Below, piece by piece: positions 19,542 through 28,084 of a stretch of 64,000 nt of DNA (its first letter is position 1; each line of letters starts with the position of its first letter). The notes beneath the pieces are model-generated. The model ran no database searches and was not told the origin of the DNA. It saw only the letters and a program-made list of their open reading frames with translations. Both the position numbers and the translations under genes were made by a program. The stretch comes from Tritrichomonas musculus (lineage: Eukaryota; Parabasalia; Tritrichomonadida; Tritrichomonadidae): assembly GCA_039105265.1 (NCBI GenBank), contig JAPFFF010000021.1:2294001-2358000 (forward strand), read 5' to 3'.

Positions 19542-20306
19542 ATGAACTCAACAGGTACTAACACTTCAATGTTAGCCGTTGTTGAATCAATCAATGATGA
19601 CTACGAATACATTCAGTATAATGAGAAGCTTCGTTTGATACATTCCATTAAGGATGATATGTACCAAGCTCAAAGCATTCTTGCTGCATGTAATTCCAAG
19701 AAACAGCTTCGCCATTGGTTTGATAACAAATCAACACAGGAATTGCTCGAAAATGGGTCTGGTAGAATTCTACCAGACCAGAAATTGTATGAAGATAGAC
19801 CCAATTTACCTAATGATTTGAAGGGTATGTATGTTCACCGATTGCTGGTCAATCATATTGCAATGTGGGCATCACCATCATATGCATGGGATGTCATGCA
19901 ATTATTGGATTCACTAGCTTCTCAGCAACGCGAGCAGATGGTTAACAAAATCAATGACCTTACCCCGAGAGCTGTTCCTAAAGACCACAAACATAGCTAC
20001 AGGTATATGATATGGCTTGAAGAACTTCCTAAAAATAGGAACTTTGTAGTGCTTCATCTCGTTCGTCGCAACAAGCATTCATGGAGGCAAGTCAGTAAGA
20101 TTTATCAAGATGAGAAGAAGCGATGGATATATGTTGATGACCTACCCATTGCGATGACTCCTAATGAAGATATCAAACGATTAGCACGAGCATTGTTCAA
20201 AGGTGATGATGTTAGAGTTGGCAGTACTGATATCATCATTAACAAATCATGTCTAGAAGAGTTTCACAAAGCTATTGAAGAATACTTTAAAAATATGCAT
20301 CTTTAA
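19542..20306 (+). CDS. P3 KilA-N domain protein
   Basis: A 254-residue protein. Residues of about 45-130 match the KilA-N DNA-binding domain: WFDNKSTQELL, then YVHRLLVNHIAMWASPSYAW, the hallmark of viral KilA-N/APSES proteins. The C-terminal part (about 150-235) resembles the domain often attached to KilA-N in large DNA viruses, with YRYMIWLEELPKNRN and the block HSWRQVSKIYQDEKKRW. KilA-N proteins of poxviruses, mimiviruses and phages are DNA-binding and probably regulatory. It is preceded by AATTTATTTTTTTATCC. A decayed partial duplicate follows at 20321-20700. Confidence 0.85.
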   Translation: MNSTGTNTSMLAVVESINDDYEYIQYNEKLRLIHSIKDDMYQAQSILAACNSKKQLRHWFDNKSTQELLENGSGRILPDQKLYEDRPNLPNDLKGMYVHRLLVNHIAMWASPSYAWDVMQLLDSLASQQREQMVNKINDLTPRAVPKDHKHSYRYMIWLEELPKNRNFVVLHLVRRNKHSWRQVSKIYQDEKKRWIYVDDLPIAMTPNEDIKRLARALFKGDDVRVGSTDIIINKSCLEEFHKAIEEYFKNMHL

Positions 20307-20320
20307 ATAATATTATATTT

Positions 20321-20700
20321 TTGCAATGCGATTCGTTTCAAGAAATACTTGATGAAATGGGGTCGACGGGAATTCCCGCAGACCAAATTCATGATGATAG
20401 ACCTAATTTACCAAATGATTTGAAGGATATTATATACATTATTGAGAAATCCAATCTATTATCACTGCGTGTAATTCAAATAAACAGATTCGTCATTGGT
20501 TTGATAACAAATCAACTCAAGAATTCCTCGAAAGTGCGACTGGTAGAATTCTACCACCCGAAAAATTATATGAAAAACGTGATGAATTATCGTCACAGCA
20601 AAATTGCTGCGACCTAGATATTATTCAAGATAGACCTAATTTACCAAATGATTTGAAGGATATTATATACATTATTGAGAAATCATATGGTTTATAATAT
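20321..20700 (+). pseudogene. Decayed partial duplicate of the KilA-N gene
   Basis: This stretch repeats pieces of the preceding KilA-N gene: a segment around 20470-20560 matches the WFDNKSTQEL-coding region at the DNA level, and segments matching DRPNLPNDLK occur twice. Those two form a direct repeat of about 57 bp (near 20395-20452 and 20631-20690). It has no continuous gene of its own and looks like a broken partial copy with several breaks. Confidence 0.7.
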
Positions 20701-20715
20701 TTTATTTTTGGGGAA

Positions 20716-21246
20716 ATGATCAAGAAAAGAAATGCTAATGCAGGTATCAATGCAAACGTTTCATTAGAACCATCAGCTGCATCGCAATCAACATCTAATA
20801 TTAATAATAATATCATCATTAATAAGAGGGATGATGGCAAGGAGGATATCGTCATTACGAGAGATATCGATGAGGAGCAACCAGTATCATCCGCTGAGGG
20901 CATGGATGTGAGGACTGTTATATTAGAATCATATGCACAAATATTATTGAATCAAGATAAGGCGTTATTAAGTAATCTCATCTCCAAAAATTGTATCATT
21001 GTTCCCATGTCAGCTTTACAAAATATTATCAAGGCAGCTATCCATACTGAACAGGTAGATATATATCTGGATGAAGATATTAAATGTTGTGCAACTAAAG
21101 CTAATCCAATTCGCAAAATAGAAGCTATCAAAATTGTTAATGAGAATGGAGAAATTGTAACTGATTTCAAGCAGGTCTACAATAAGGAGTATAACGAACT
21201 CGTTAACGTATACCATTTATGTCTCAAATACTGCATCAATATGTAA
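20716..21246 (+). CDS. P3 conserved Polinton protein, TLRQARIL-family relative
   Basis: A 176-residue protein. The C-terminal half matches the proteins at 1-609 and 42206-42859 in layout: a helix before a C-IVP or YVVC position, LQNIIK, D-YLDEDIKCC with paired Cys, then a KI--ENGE pattern and Y----YCI at the end. The N-terminal third is low-complexity Ser/Asn-rich. The function is unknown. A copy in each of the three elements suggests it matters to the element. The gene follows TTTATTTTTGGGG and precedes the non-coding locus with the tRNA-like sequence. Confidence 0.65.
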   Translation: MIKKRNANAGINANVSLEPSAASQSTSNINNNIIINKRDDGKEDIVITRDIDEEQPVSSAEGMDVRTVILESYAQILLNQDKALLSNLISKNCIIVPMSALQNIIKAAIHTEQVDIYLDEDIKCCATKANPIRKIEAIKIVNENGEIVTDFKQVYNKEYNELVNVYHLCLKYCINM

Positions 21247-21739
21247 AAATAAAAATGCAAAAACCAACCCCCGTAACTGGATGCGTAGTGCATTCTCTCG
21301 AGGAACCAACATACGTACCCGGGATTATATATCAATCCCCCAAGGAAAATATCTGCATCCAATTACAGGAGCTGGTTTGGGTTTGCATTGCCGACAATGC
21401 TTCGTATTATCCATAATCCACAAGTAATAGCTTACCACAAGGTGTTTAGTTCGCTAGGGCTCTATCACAAATATGGACCGAAAATAATACGAAAAATCGG
21501 TATGGCAGCGAATCGAACTCATGCCTGCCGCCGAAGCTGGGAGACATGCTTCATGATCCAACAACTATACCAGTTAGCGCTAACACATATATGTTTTCGA
21601 TTTACTATTTAAACTGTTCCAATTATATTCCATCATACATATAGAACGCAGTTCCTGCTCGCTCTATATACCCAAAATTTTTCAAAAATATTTTTTATAT
21701 CACATGTCCAAAATTATTTTATTTTTTATCCTAATATAA
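21247..21739. other. P3 non-coding locus: hairpin and tRNA-like sequence
   Basis: No gene. It contains an imperfect inverted repeat of about 30 bp (near 21255-21285 and 21352-21386; arms begin ATGCAAAAACCAACC and end GGTTTGGGTTTGCAT) whose left side includes TAGTGCATTC. A tRNA-like sequence follows at 21499-21571 on the minus strand, then a T-rich tract leading to the next gene. P2 has a comparable locus at 41233-42205 between members of the same two gene families, also with TAGTGCATTC. Confidence 0.6.
21499..21571 (-). ncRNA. tRNA-like sequence, degenerate
   Basis: Read on the minus strand, 73 nt begin GGTATAG and end CCATACC, so six of seven acceptor positions pair. An AGTTCGATTCG T-loop/B-box-like motif and a five-base stem GAAGC/GCTTC lie in the middle, and TTTTT follows the 3' end two bases later, as expected of a Pol III terminator. 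The T stem pairs poorly and the central loop has 10 bases, so a normal tRNA is not supported. It could be a decayed tRNA, a Pol III small RNA or a structural mimic. Confidence 0.4.
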
Positions 21740-21742
21740 ATG
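21721..21742 (+). promoter_or_regulatory. T-rich tract plus TAAATG start
   Basis: ATTTTTTATCC followed by ATATAAATG at the start of the gene at 21740. The same arrangement occurs upstream of most P3 genes. Confidence 0.5.
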
Positions 21743-22198
21743 TCTGTTGATTCAATCGTAGACACTAACAATAACTTCTACTCACCAACCAAGCTCGTTT
21801 CATTTATCAATGATACATATAAGAACAACAAGTTTGTAAAGGCTGTCATCTATTTCGAGGGGGAGAAAGTATTTAAAAATAAGTTTGACAAATATTGTTG
21901 CAAACCTTTATTCATCACACTCGAATCTAATAATAAGAAAAATAATGTATTCATCAACTATAATAAAATCATTAAATTGTTTGGGGATTCGATTATAGTA
22001 TCATTCAACTGCAAATTCGATAGTAAGGATAAGCTATACGTCCTTATCATAGAACTCACAATGCAAACATATATGGACACCCCATACTATCCATGTCACG
22101 TTCTTGAATGCGTCAACAAACATAATATCAAATGTATTCGCGACCAGTTCAAAATTGAATTCGATGATAGCGATATAAAGGATGATTGCTTCGTATAA
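21740..22198 (+). CDS. P3 conserved protein, relative of 58800-59270
   Basis: A 152-residue protein that matches the P1 gene at 58800-59270 and the P2 gene at 40687-41232 in outline: a Y/F-rich strand, V--D-FDK(Y/H)C, a KP--I-L segment, a KLF or KIFK hydrophobic helix, then I--L and a block linking to YYPC or YHDIR. It has no known motif. It is small, charged and beta-rich. In P2 and P3 it sits on the other side of the non-coding hairpin/tRNA-like locus from the TLRQARIL-family protein, so these two genes and the locus may work together. Confidence 0.6.
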   Translation: MSVDSIVDTNNNFYSPTKLVSFINDTYKNNKFVKAVIYFEGEKVFKNKFDKYCCKPLFITLESNNKKNNVFINYNKIIKLFGDSIIVSFNCKFDSKDKLYVLIIELTMQTYMDTPYYPCHVLECVNKHNIKCIRDQFKIEFDDSDIKDDCFV

Positions 22199-22244
22199 AT
22201 ATGCGTCGATTATTTTTTATATAATATTTTTTCTCGATAAGCAA

Positions 22245-22652
22245 ATGAGTGAATCGCAAGTAGATAGCCCAACTATTACTAATCAACTTCCATCCGTCAC
22301 CGGGACAATTGTTAAATCGAAATCGAGTGATGTATTAAATAAGATTGATAACATTGATGATGAACCTGTTGAACCTGAATCTAAGAAGCCTCGTGGGCGA
22401 AGATGTAAGTATGCTAATGATGACGAGCGACGAGCTGCTAGACGCCAACAGCAACGTGAATATAGATTACGTAAAAAATATGAAATGGAGATACTAAGGA
22501 GATATGTCGAGGAACATCTTGATGAGCTTGAAGAGGAGGAAGAGGATACCCCAGATGCGGATAATATCGATTGTAGTGTTAATGAGACAATTAATGAGAC
22601 AATTAATGAGACACCTGATGATGAACCCTTAGTAGATGACTGTAATAATTAA
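22245..22652 (+). CDS. P3 basic DNA-binding-like protein (bZIP-like basic region)
   Basis: A 135-residue protein from the ATG at 22245, chosen because it follows TATTTTTTCTCGATAAGCAA; the open frame begins earlier. The central basic segment (about residues 45-75) reads KKPRGRRCKYANDDERRAARR followed by a Gln/Arg-rich run and YRLRKKYE, resembling the basic regions of viral and Polinton transcription-factor-like proteins. An acidic tail contains ETINETINET repeats. It may bind DNA and regulate the element; the family is not certain. The small P2 protein at 43150-43404 may be its counterpart. Confidence 0.55.
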   Translation: MSESQVDSPTITNQLPSVTGTIVKSKSSDVLNKIDNIDDEPVEPESKKPRGRRCKYANDDERRAARRQQQREYRLRKKYEMEILRRYVEEHLDELEEEEEDTPDADNIDCSVNETINETINETPDDEPLVDDCNN

Positions 22653-22674
22653 ATAATTACATTTTATCGAACCA

Positions 22675-22696
22675 TATTTTTATTTTTGTTTAAATG
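22675..22696 (+). promoter_or_regulatory. T-rich tract plus TAAATG start
   Basis: ATTTTTATTTTTG then TTTAAATG at the start of the gene at 22694. Confidence 0.5.
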
Positions 22697-23698
22697 AGTG
22701 ATAGTGATGACTTCAATTATGATCCAAATGATGACTCATATCCCAAGACCTCACCTCCCAAGAAGCATGGCTCATCCAGTTGCAACCTACCCCAGAATAA
22801 AACTGTACTGAGTCTAAATAAGGGAGAGATTGTTCAACTGCCTGGATTCAAGAGTTTATATAATTATTTATTGATCGAACTCAAGGATTTCGTTCGGGCG
22901 AGAGTTCATCAATATACCAAAAAGAAACGTGGTTACAAAGTTAAGGAATATGTCGAAAAATATCGAAGTAATCCACAACCATATATACCACCTCATCCCA
23001 CTAAACGTAAGATGATAGCTCCACCCAAATCCAATATTAAGGCTATAGAATATACATCTAATGATTCATCCGCACCACCTGCAAATTATATGTCTAAGAA
23101 GCAACGTAAGGCTGCTATCATCGCGGCTGCACGTGCTCAAAGACGACAACTCATCACGGATCAGGGATTGCAGGAAGCATATGAACGTATCAAAGATAAA
23201 GCTAGACGAGCTCGTAGGGCAGTTGAACGAAAGCAACGCAAGAAGGATAATAAAGCTAAGCGTGCTGCTATAAAACAAGCTAACTGGGAGAAGGAGCATA
23301 AGGAGAAGGAAATCAATAGGCTATTGAAGGAGGCTGAATCATATGATCCATACAAGCCACCTGCAAATTATATGTCTAAGAAGCAACGTAAGGCTGCACT
23401 GATAGCAGCTGCTCAAAGTTCTAAAGCTGCAGCTAGAAAGCAACGTAGAAAGGAGAATAAAGCTAAGCGTGTTGCTATAAAACAAGCTAACTGGGAGAAG
23501 CATGTTGCTGAAAAGGAGGAAGCTATCGCTAGGGAAGCCTTGATTCGTGAATCGAATGCACGTTCAAAAATATTTAAAGATATAAAGAATAATGGTAAGC
23601 TTGCACAATCTGCTAAACAAATCGCAAGGACTAAGCGAAACCTCGAATTGATACATGGTAAACCTGTTAGAATTATCAGTATTGAGGATAACAAATAA
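22694..23698 (+). CDS. P3 LPGF-domain protein 2, duplicated basic repeats
   Basis: A 334-residue protein. It has an acidic/Pro N-terminus, then the LPGF-type domain at about residues 35-95 (LNKGEIVQLPGFKSL, ELKDFVRARV, KKRGYKVKEYV), then two copies of a basic helical repeat of about 65-75 residues starting PPANYMSKKQRKAA and ending AIKQANWEKEH or KHV. The repeats are rich in Lys/Arg/Ala and predicted helical, resembling nucleic-acid-binding or condensing proteins. The duplication is evident at DNA level too (around 23085 and 23360). Function unknown; DNA packaging or virosome-like binding is a guess. Confidence 0.7.
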   Translation: MSDSDDFNYDPNDDSYPKTSPPKKHGSSSCNLPQNKTVLSLNKGEIVQLPGFKSLYNYLLIELKDFVRARVHQYTKKKRGYKVKEYVEKYRSNPQPYIPPHPTKRKMIAPPKSNIKAIEYTSNDSSAPPANYMSKKQRKAAIIAAARAQRRQLITDQGLQEAYERIKDKARRARRAVERKQRKKDNKAKRAAIKQANWEKEHKEKEINRLLKEAESYDPYKPPANYMSKKQRKAALIAAAQSSKAAARKQRRKENKAKRVAIKQANWEKHVAEKEEAIAREALIRESNARSKIFKDIKNNGKLAQSAKQIARTKRNLELIHGKPVRIISIEDNK

Positions 23699-23718
23699 TA
23701 TGCTCCGCAAAAATAATA

Positions 23719-24444
23719 CTAATTCAAGTTATATATTTTCTTGAATTTATTTACATATACATTGACAGTTCTATTTTTAGTATCCTTCATGCTAACAAAT
23801 AGAACACCTGATTTATTCTCTTTGATATATAATTCTCTGTAACGTACTCCGTTGAAATAGTAAAACTTATTATCGAAATAATAATAGTTCTCAAATAAGT
23901 GGTCACCGTATTTATTCACCACAATTGCATCTTCATCTATATCGTCAAAATACTCGTATACAATACCTCTCGTTGAACTCCTATTTTTATTATTATCTTG
24001 AGTCGAAACCCATCGTAAACATTTTACATGATAATATGTCCTATCCTGCTCTATATGGTCGACGATAGTTTTGTTTACAGGGTCATCGTTATATATGAAT
24101 TGTAGTGCAACAAGTCTATGTTTTTGTTGACAGCTACCATTGAGAGATACTTGGATGTATCCGCTAGTTTTATTTTTGAATTCAGTAACAATCCTACCAG
24201 TTGCTATCTTACGAATTGGATAAGGGTAGCAGTTCAATATCTCATACTCGTTTTCATAATTCTTGAGGGGGAACCATTTAGCATCTTCATCCTTTTCAAC
24301 GGTGGGACATACATCATCACCGCGTCCATCTGTATTGCAACCAACATCGACAAGATCAGGGGTAGCCTTCAATCTAGCATTCTCCTCCTCAAGTAATTTG
24401 ATGCGTTCCAATAATTGGTCAATATTGATATTATCGTGAGACAT
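23719..24444 (-). CDS. P3 NUMOD4/HNH endonuclease-like protein
   Basis: A 241-residue protein. A coiled-coil N-terminus (LLERIKLLEEENARLK) is followed by NUMOD4-like WFPLKNYENEYEILNCYP and an HNH-like core with HRLVALQFIYNDDPVNKT, VDHIEQDR and LRWVST. The family belongs to homing-type endonucleases common in phages and large DNA viruses. It is the only minus-strand gene in the middle of P3, as expected of a mobile insertion cassette. Relatives are the P2 proteins at 51185-51496 and 42876-43097. Confidence 0.8.
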   Translation of the reverse strand: MSHDNINIDQLLERIKLLEEENARLKATPDLVDVGCNTDGRGDDVCPTVEKDEDAKWFPLKNYENEYEILNCYPYPIRKIATGRIVTEFKNKTSGYIQVSLNGSCQQKHRLVALQFIYNDDPVNKTIVDHIEQDRTYYHVKCLRWVSTQDNNKNRSSTRGIVYEYFDDIDEDAIVVNKYGDHLFENYYYFDNKFYYFNGVRYRELYIKENKSGVLFVSMKDTKNRTVNVYVNKFKKIYNLN

Positions 24445-24489
24445 TTTGATAGCGCGATAAAAAAATGAGTTGATTTTGAAACCGGGCCA

Positions 24490-24509
24490 TTTTTAATGAT
24501 ATATAAATG
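24490..24509 (+). promoter_or_regulatory. T-rich tract plus TAAATG start
   Basis: ATTTTTAATGATATATAAATG-type arrangement before the gene at 24507, which is followed by the polymerase gene without its own such tract. Confidence 0.45.
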
Positions 24510-24908
24510 AAAAATAAATTATTAAGTAAACTCACCAAAAGAGATATCTTATCGTTACCCGGATTCGCTAATAAAACTGCATCGTTGAGAGAGTTGAAGG
24601 GTGAGTTATCGAATCGATTGATAAGTATGCATATTAATAGGAGAGGTGTTTGCGTTGATGATTATATTAGAGCATTTGATAAGGATGATAATAAATTATT
24701 CGCGACCATTCGTAAAGGCAAATCGAGTCATATCAATCGAGTTCAGCAACGTAATCAGTATAAAAATAGTATTCGCGACAACGCATTAGAGGAGAGGCTT
24801 ATATTAAACATCCCCATCAACTTATATCAATCCAAGACTGATGAGAGAATTCAATATGAGAAACGAATCAAGGATGTTGTCAATAAACGCAATTTCCAAA
24901 ATATATGA
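24507..24908 (+). CDS. P3 LPGF-domain protein 3, short
   Basis: A 133-residue basic protein with the LPGF-type domain at residues 5-60 (LLSKLTKRDILSLPGF, SLRELKGELSNRL, NRRGVCVDDYI) and a charged helical tail. It is the shortest of three paralogues in P3. Its stop overlaps the polymerase start as ATGA, so both are probably expressed from one transcript; a partnership with the DNA polymerase (accessory or terminal-protein-like) is possible but unproven. Confidence 0.65.
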   Translation: MKNKLLSKLTKRDILSLPGFANKTASLRELKGELSNRLISMHINRRGVCVDDYIRAFDKDDNKLFATIRKGKSSHINRVQQRNQYKNSIRDNALEERLILNIPINLYQSKTDERIQYEKRIKDVVNKRNFQNI

Positions 24909-27900
24909 CCGAATATATGTTATACGTGAATAGGAGGATATCATTTGATGTGTTGATAGGAGATGATGAAGACAAACGTTTAGCATTTTGTGAGGCGTTG
25001 AGAAAATGTTATAGTTTGAAAGGTGATGAGAGACCTGTTGTCAAAGCTCACTCACTCGATGGTACCTATAAATATTTCACCTTGAGTGATAAATGGATGA
25101 TTGATAACACGATTGGTCATATCGCAGGCACCGTTGATTTGATCGAAGATGCTAGTGATGTAAATCCCAACTACAACAGCACATTTATACCCGTTCGATA
25201 CGAAGCATTATTTGTAACTAAAAGTAAGTTCAAAAAGACCACCACATTTTCGATTCAAAAATTGGACCCTGATACGAATACAGTTTATAATGAAGAGATT
25301 GAGATTGATGAAGATTTTAGAAACATGTATGATGGCGGATTTTTCCCATATATCAATTTGAGCAATATCGATTTGACAGATTATCATATATTTAGTTCCA
25401 TAGACAAAAATAATTATAAGGACAACTGCTTCGTATATGCATGTATTCAATCAGGTGTGTTTGAGATAGATGAAATAAATCATTTGAGGAATTATATTAG
25501 GACTAAGCGAGTTCCTTGTAATCGTATTATCAGTGTTGCCAAGGAATTCAAATGCCACTTCATTATACGACGTATCGATGAATCCAAAGATACTCGCCAC
25601 CAATATAATGTTAGAATTGATACGCGAAAGAAACCATGGGCTAAGGATTACGTGAGAACTGTCGACCTACTCCTATATAAGAATCACTACATGATTAATA
25701 AAAATATCATGGCGACAACATATTATTTGGAACATAGAGATGAGCTCGATGAAAAATTTGCTCATATTCCAATTGATAGGAGAGTTCTAATCAAGGGTGT
25801 TAATAAAGATACCCCTCTATATAAAAATGAAGGTACCACTCCAATGATTATACTACGTAAGATGTTTGATTTAAACTTATTTAGAGAGATTAAGAATTGT
25901 GAATTAAATATATTAGCAACGACCGAATTCAATAATAATCTCAATGACTATGTCGATTTAAATTATGATGAGGAGCTATGTTGCAAACCTATCAAAACAG
26001 ATACTAATTACGGTAAGCAATGGAGTAGGATTTATTATAGCGATTACGAAACCAACTCAACGGTGTCTCCTCATGTTCCATATCTAAATTGTACAGCTTG
26101 GAGAGATGGTGCATATATTCACAGTATATCTTTCACAGGAGATAATATTAATGAACAGCTATTAGATTATTTACAGGACCAATCATTAACATACTTTCAC
26201 AATCTAAAATATGATGCATGCTTCTTCATGAACACATATGGTTGGCGGCCCAAGATACTTGAGCGAGCAGGTACTATATTACAAATCATTATGAACAAAT
26301 ATATCGATAACAAGATTGTGAAAACGTTAACGTTCCGCAACAGCTATTCTCTAATTAATAAGCCCTTGAGGAAATTCGCGAGCATGTTCAACTTAGATGT
26401 CCACAAGGAAATCATGGCTTATAAGTTATATACGGAACATAATATTAAACGTTGTATCGTGCCAGCGTTAGAATTCCAAATACAATATTATGATGAGAAA
26501 AAAGATGAGAAATCTTTGCATGAGATTGCACGAGATTTTAAACAGTTGATTGAAAATGCGAAGATAGCTGATGCGTATGACTCATTAAATATAGATATCA
26601 TGAAATATGCGAAATTTTATTGCAAGAAGGATTGCATAGTTTTGATGAAGGGCTTGGAGAAATTTAATGAAGACCTCATGAAAATATTTCATGAAACCAA
26701 GATTAATATGTTAAACATTCATAACTATATATCTATCTCAGCTATTGGATACGATTTCGCTAAGAGATATGGATGCTTTAATGGATGCTATGAGTTGAGT
26801 GGTAAGCCCCAGAATTTTATCCTGAGATGTGTTAGCGGAGGTAGGACAATGACTGCGAATAATGATAAGCAATACATAGAGGGGCGCATCCAAGACTTCG
26901 ATGCAGTGTCTTTATATCCATCTGCGATGAGAATTATGAATGGGGTACCCAAGGGCAAGCCTAAGATCATCCCCGCAAATGTTTCGAAGGAAGAGCTGTT
27001 GAGATATGACACGTTTTTTGCAGAAATCAATATTACAAAAATTAAATGTAAGAGTGATATTGATTACAAATTTGGGCATGTATTCCATCGGGATGATAAT
27101 GGTAGCAAGATATTTGATAACAATCCAGTCACCCATTTCTATATCGACAAGATAGCATTCATGGATTTAATGGAGTTTTATGATTTCGATTATGAGTTCA
27201 TTCGCGGATACTATTTCAATGAAGGTTTCAATACAACTATAAATAAGTTCATCGATAAATTATTTAGACTTAGATTGAGATACCAACGAGCATGTAATCC
27301 GTTGGAGCAAACTATTAAGCTGCTCCTCAATAGTATATATGGTAAGTCTATTTTGAAAGCTATTCCAATCGAGACTAAATCCGTCCCCAAGGAGAAGATA
27401 TATAACTATATCTGGAGGAATTATAATTATATAAGTGAGATTACAGAAACCGATAATATTAACAACGTTTATGTTAAGAAGATGAAGCCTATATATAATC
27501 ACTTCAACCTACCACAATTTGGGGCATCAGTTCTCTCATGGAGTAAGCATATTATGAATAGAGTTATGAATACGGCTGAGCAACACGGCATCAATATATA
27601 TTATCAAGATACTGATAGCATGCATATTATGGAAGATGATGTTGAACGCATCGCAAAAATATATAATTCAAAATATGGGAGACAATTGATTGGTAAGCAG
27701 ATGTGTCAGTTTCATATTGATTTTGACAGATTTGATGGTGCTGTTGGCGAAGTCCATTCACGTAAACTGATAGCGCTTGGTAAGAAATCATATCTAGATA
27801 TACTGGTCGATGAGAATGGCAACGAAGGATATCATATTAGAATGAAAGGTGTTCCTAAACAATGTATTCTCAATTATTGTAAGCATCATAATATTAGTGT

Positions 27901-28036
27901 TGAAGAATTATATGAGCTCATGTATAATGGTGAGGAGATTACATTTAACCTACTCGATGGTGCCAATTGTTTTCGCAAAAATAAATTGTATCAGCAAATC
28001 AATCTCCCTCAATTTAATAGGACGATGAAGTTTTAA
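24905..28036 (+). CDS. P3 protein-primed family B DNA polymerase with OTU-like region
   Basis: A 1043-residue family B polymerase. The 3'-5' exonuclease motifs are YYSDYETN (about residue 380), YFHNLKYDACF (about 430) and YCKKDC (about 577). Polymerase motif A is DFDAVSLYPSAM (about 665), motif B is KLLLNSIYGKS (about 804) and motif C is YQDTDSMH (about 902), with a downstream LGKKSYLD. The N-terminal region has KDNCFVYAC at about 173 and a later KNHYM, resembling the OTU-like cysteine protease region seen ahead of some virus and Maverick polymerases. Polinton polymerases replicate the linear element by protein priming. The start overlaps the stop of the preceding gene (ATGA). Confidence 0.95.
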   Translation: MTEYMLYVNRRISFDVLIGDDEDKRLAFCEALRKCYSLKGDERPVVKAHSLDGTYKYFTLSDKWMIDNTIGHIAGTVDLIEDASDVNPNYNSTFIPVRYEALFVTKSKFKKTTTFSIQKLDPDTNTVYNEEIEIDEDFRNMYDGGFFPYINLSNIDLTDYHIFSSIDKNNYKDNCFVYACIQSGVFEIDEINHLRNYIRTKRVPCNRIISVAKEFKCHFIIRRIDESKDTRHQYNVRIDTRKKPWAKDYVRTVDLLLYKNHYMINKNIMATTYYLEHRDELDEKFAHIPIDRRVLIKGVNKDTPLYKNEGTTPMIILRKMFDLNLFREIKNCELNILATTEFNNNLNDYVDLNYDEELCCKPIKTDTNYGKQWSRIYYSDYETNSTVSPHVPYLNCTAWRDGAYIHSISFTGDNINEQLLDYLQDQSLTYFHNLKYDACFFMNTYGWRPKILERAGTILQIIMNKYIDNKIVKTLTFRNSYSLINKPLRKFASMFNLDVHKEIMAYKLYTEHNIKRCIVPALEFQIQYYDEKKDEKSLHEIARDFKQLIENAKIADAYDSLNIDIMKYAKFYCKKDCIVLMKGLEKFNEDLMKIFHETKINMLNIHNYISISAIGYDFAKRYGCFNGCYELSGKPQNFILRCVSGGRTMTANNDKQYIEGRIQDFDAVSLYPSAMRIMNGVPKGKPKIIPANVSKEELLRYDTFFAEINITKIKCKSDIDYKFGHVFHRDDNGSKIFDNNPVTHFYIDKIAFMDLMEFYDFDYEFIRGYYFNEGFNTTINKFIDKLFRLRLRYQRACNPLEQTIKLLLNSIYGKSILKAIPIETKSVPKEKIYNYIWRNYNYISEITETDNINNVYVKKMKPIYNHFNLPQFGASVLSWSKHIMNRVMNTAEQHGINIYYQDTDSMHIMEDDVERIAKIYNSKYGRQLIGKQMCQFHIDFDRFDGAVGEVHSRKLIALGKKSYLDILVDENGNEGYHIRMKGVPKQCILNYCKHHNISVEELYELMYNGEEITFNLLDGANCFRKNKLYQQINLPQFNRTMKF

Positions 28037-28084
28037 TATTTTTGATTGGCTAGCTGATGACTAACTTGTTGAGTACCTACCTCC

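Noticed and set aside
21499-21571. Functional tRNA genes here and at 41693-41765
   Set aside because: Overall length, T-loop and terminator fit, but the stems do not pair well enough and no acceptable anticodon loop is formed, so they are reported only as tRNA-like.
21388-21612. Plus-strand frame of 74 codons
   Set aside because: It overlaps the tRNA-like sequence and hairpin, lacks a T-rich tract and has no homologue in the other elements.
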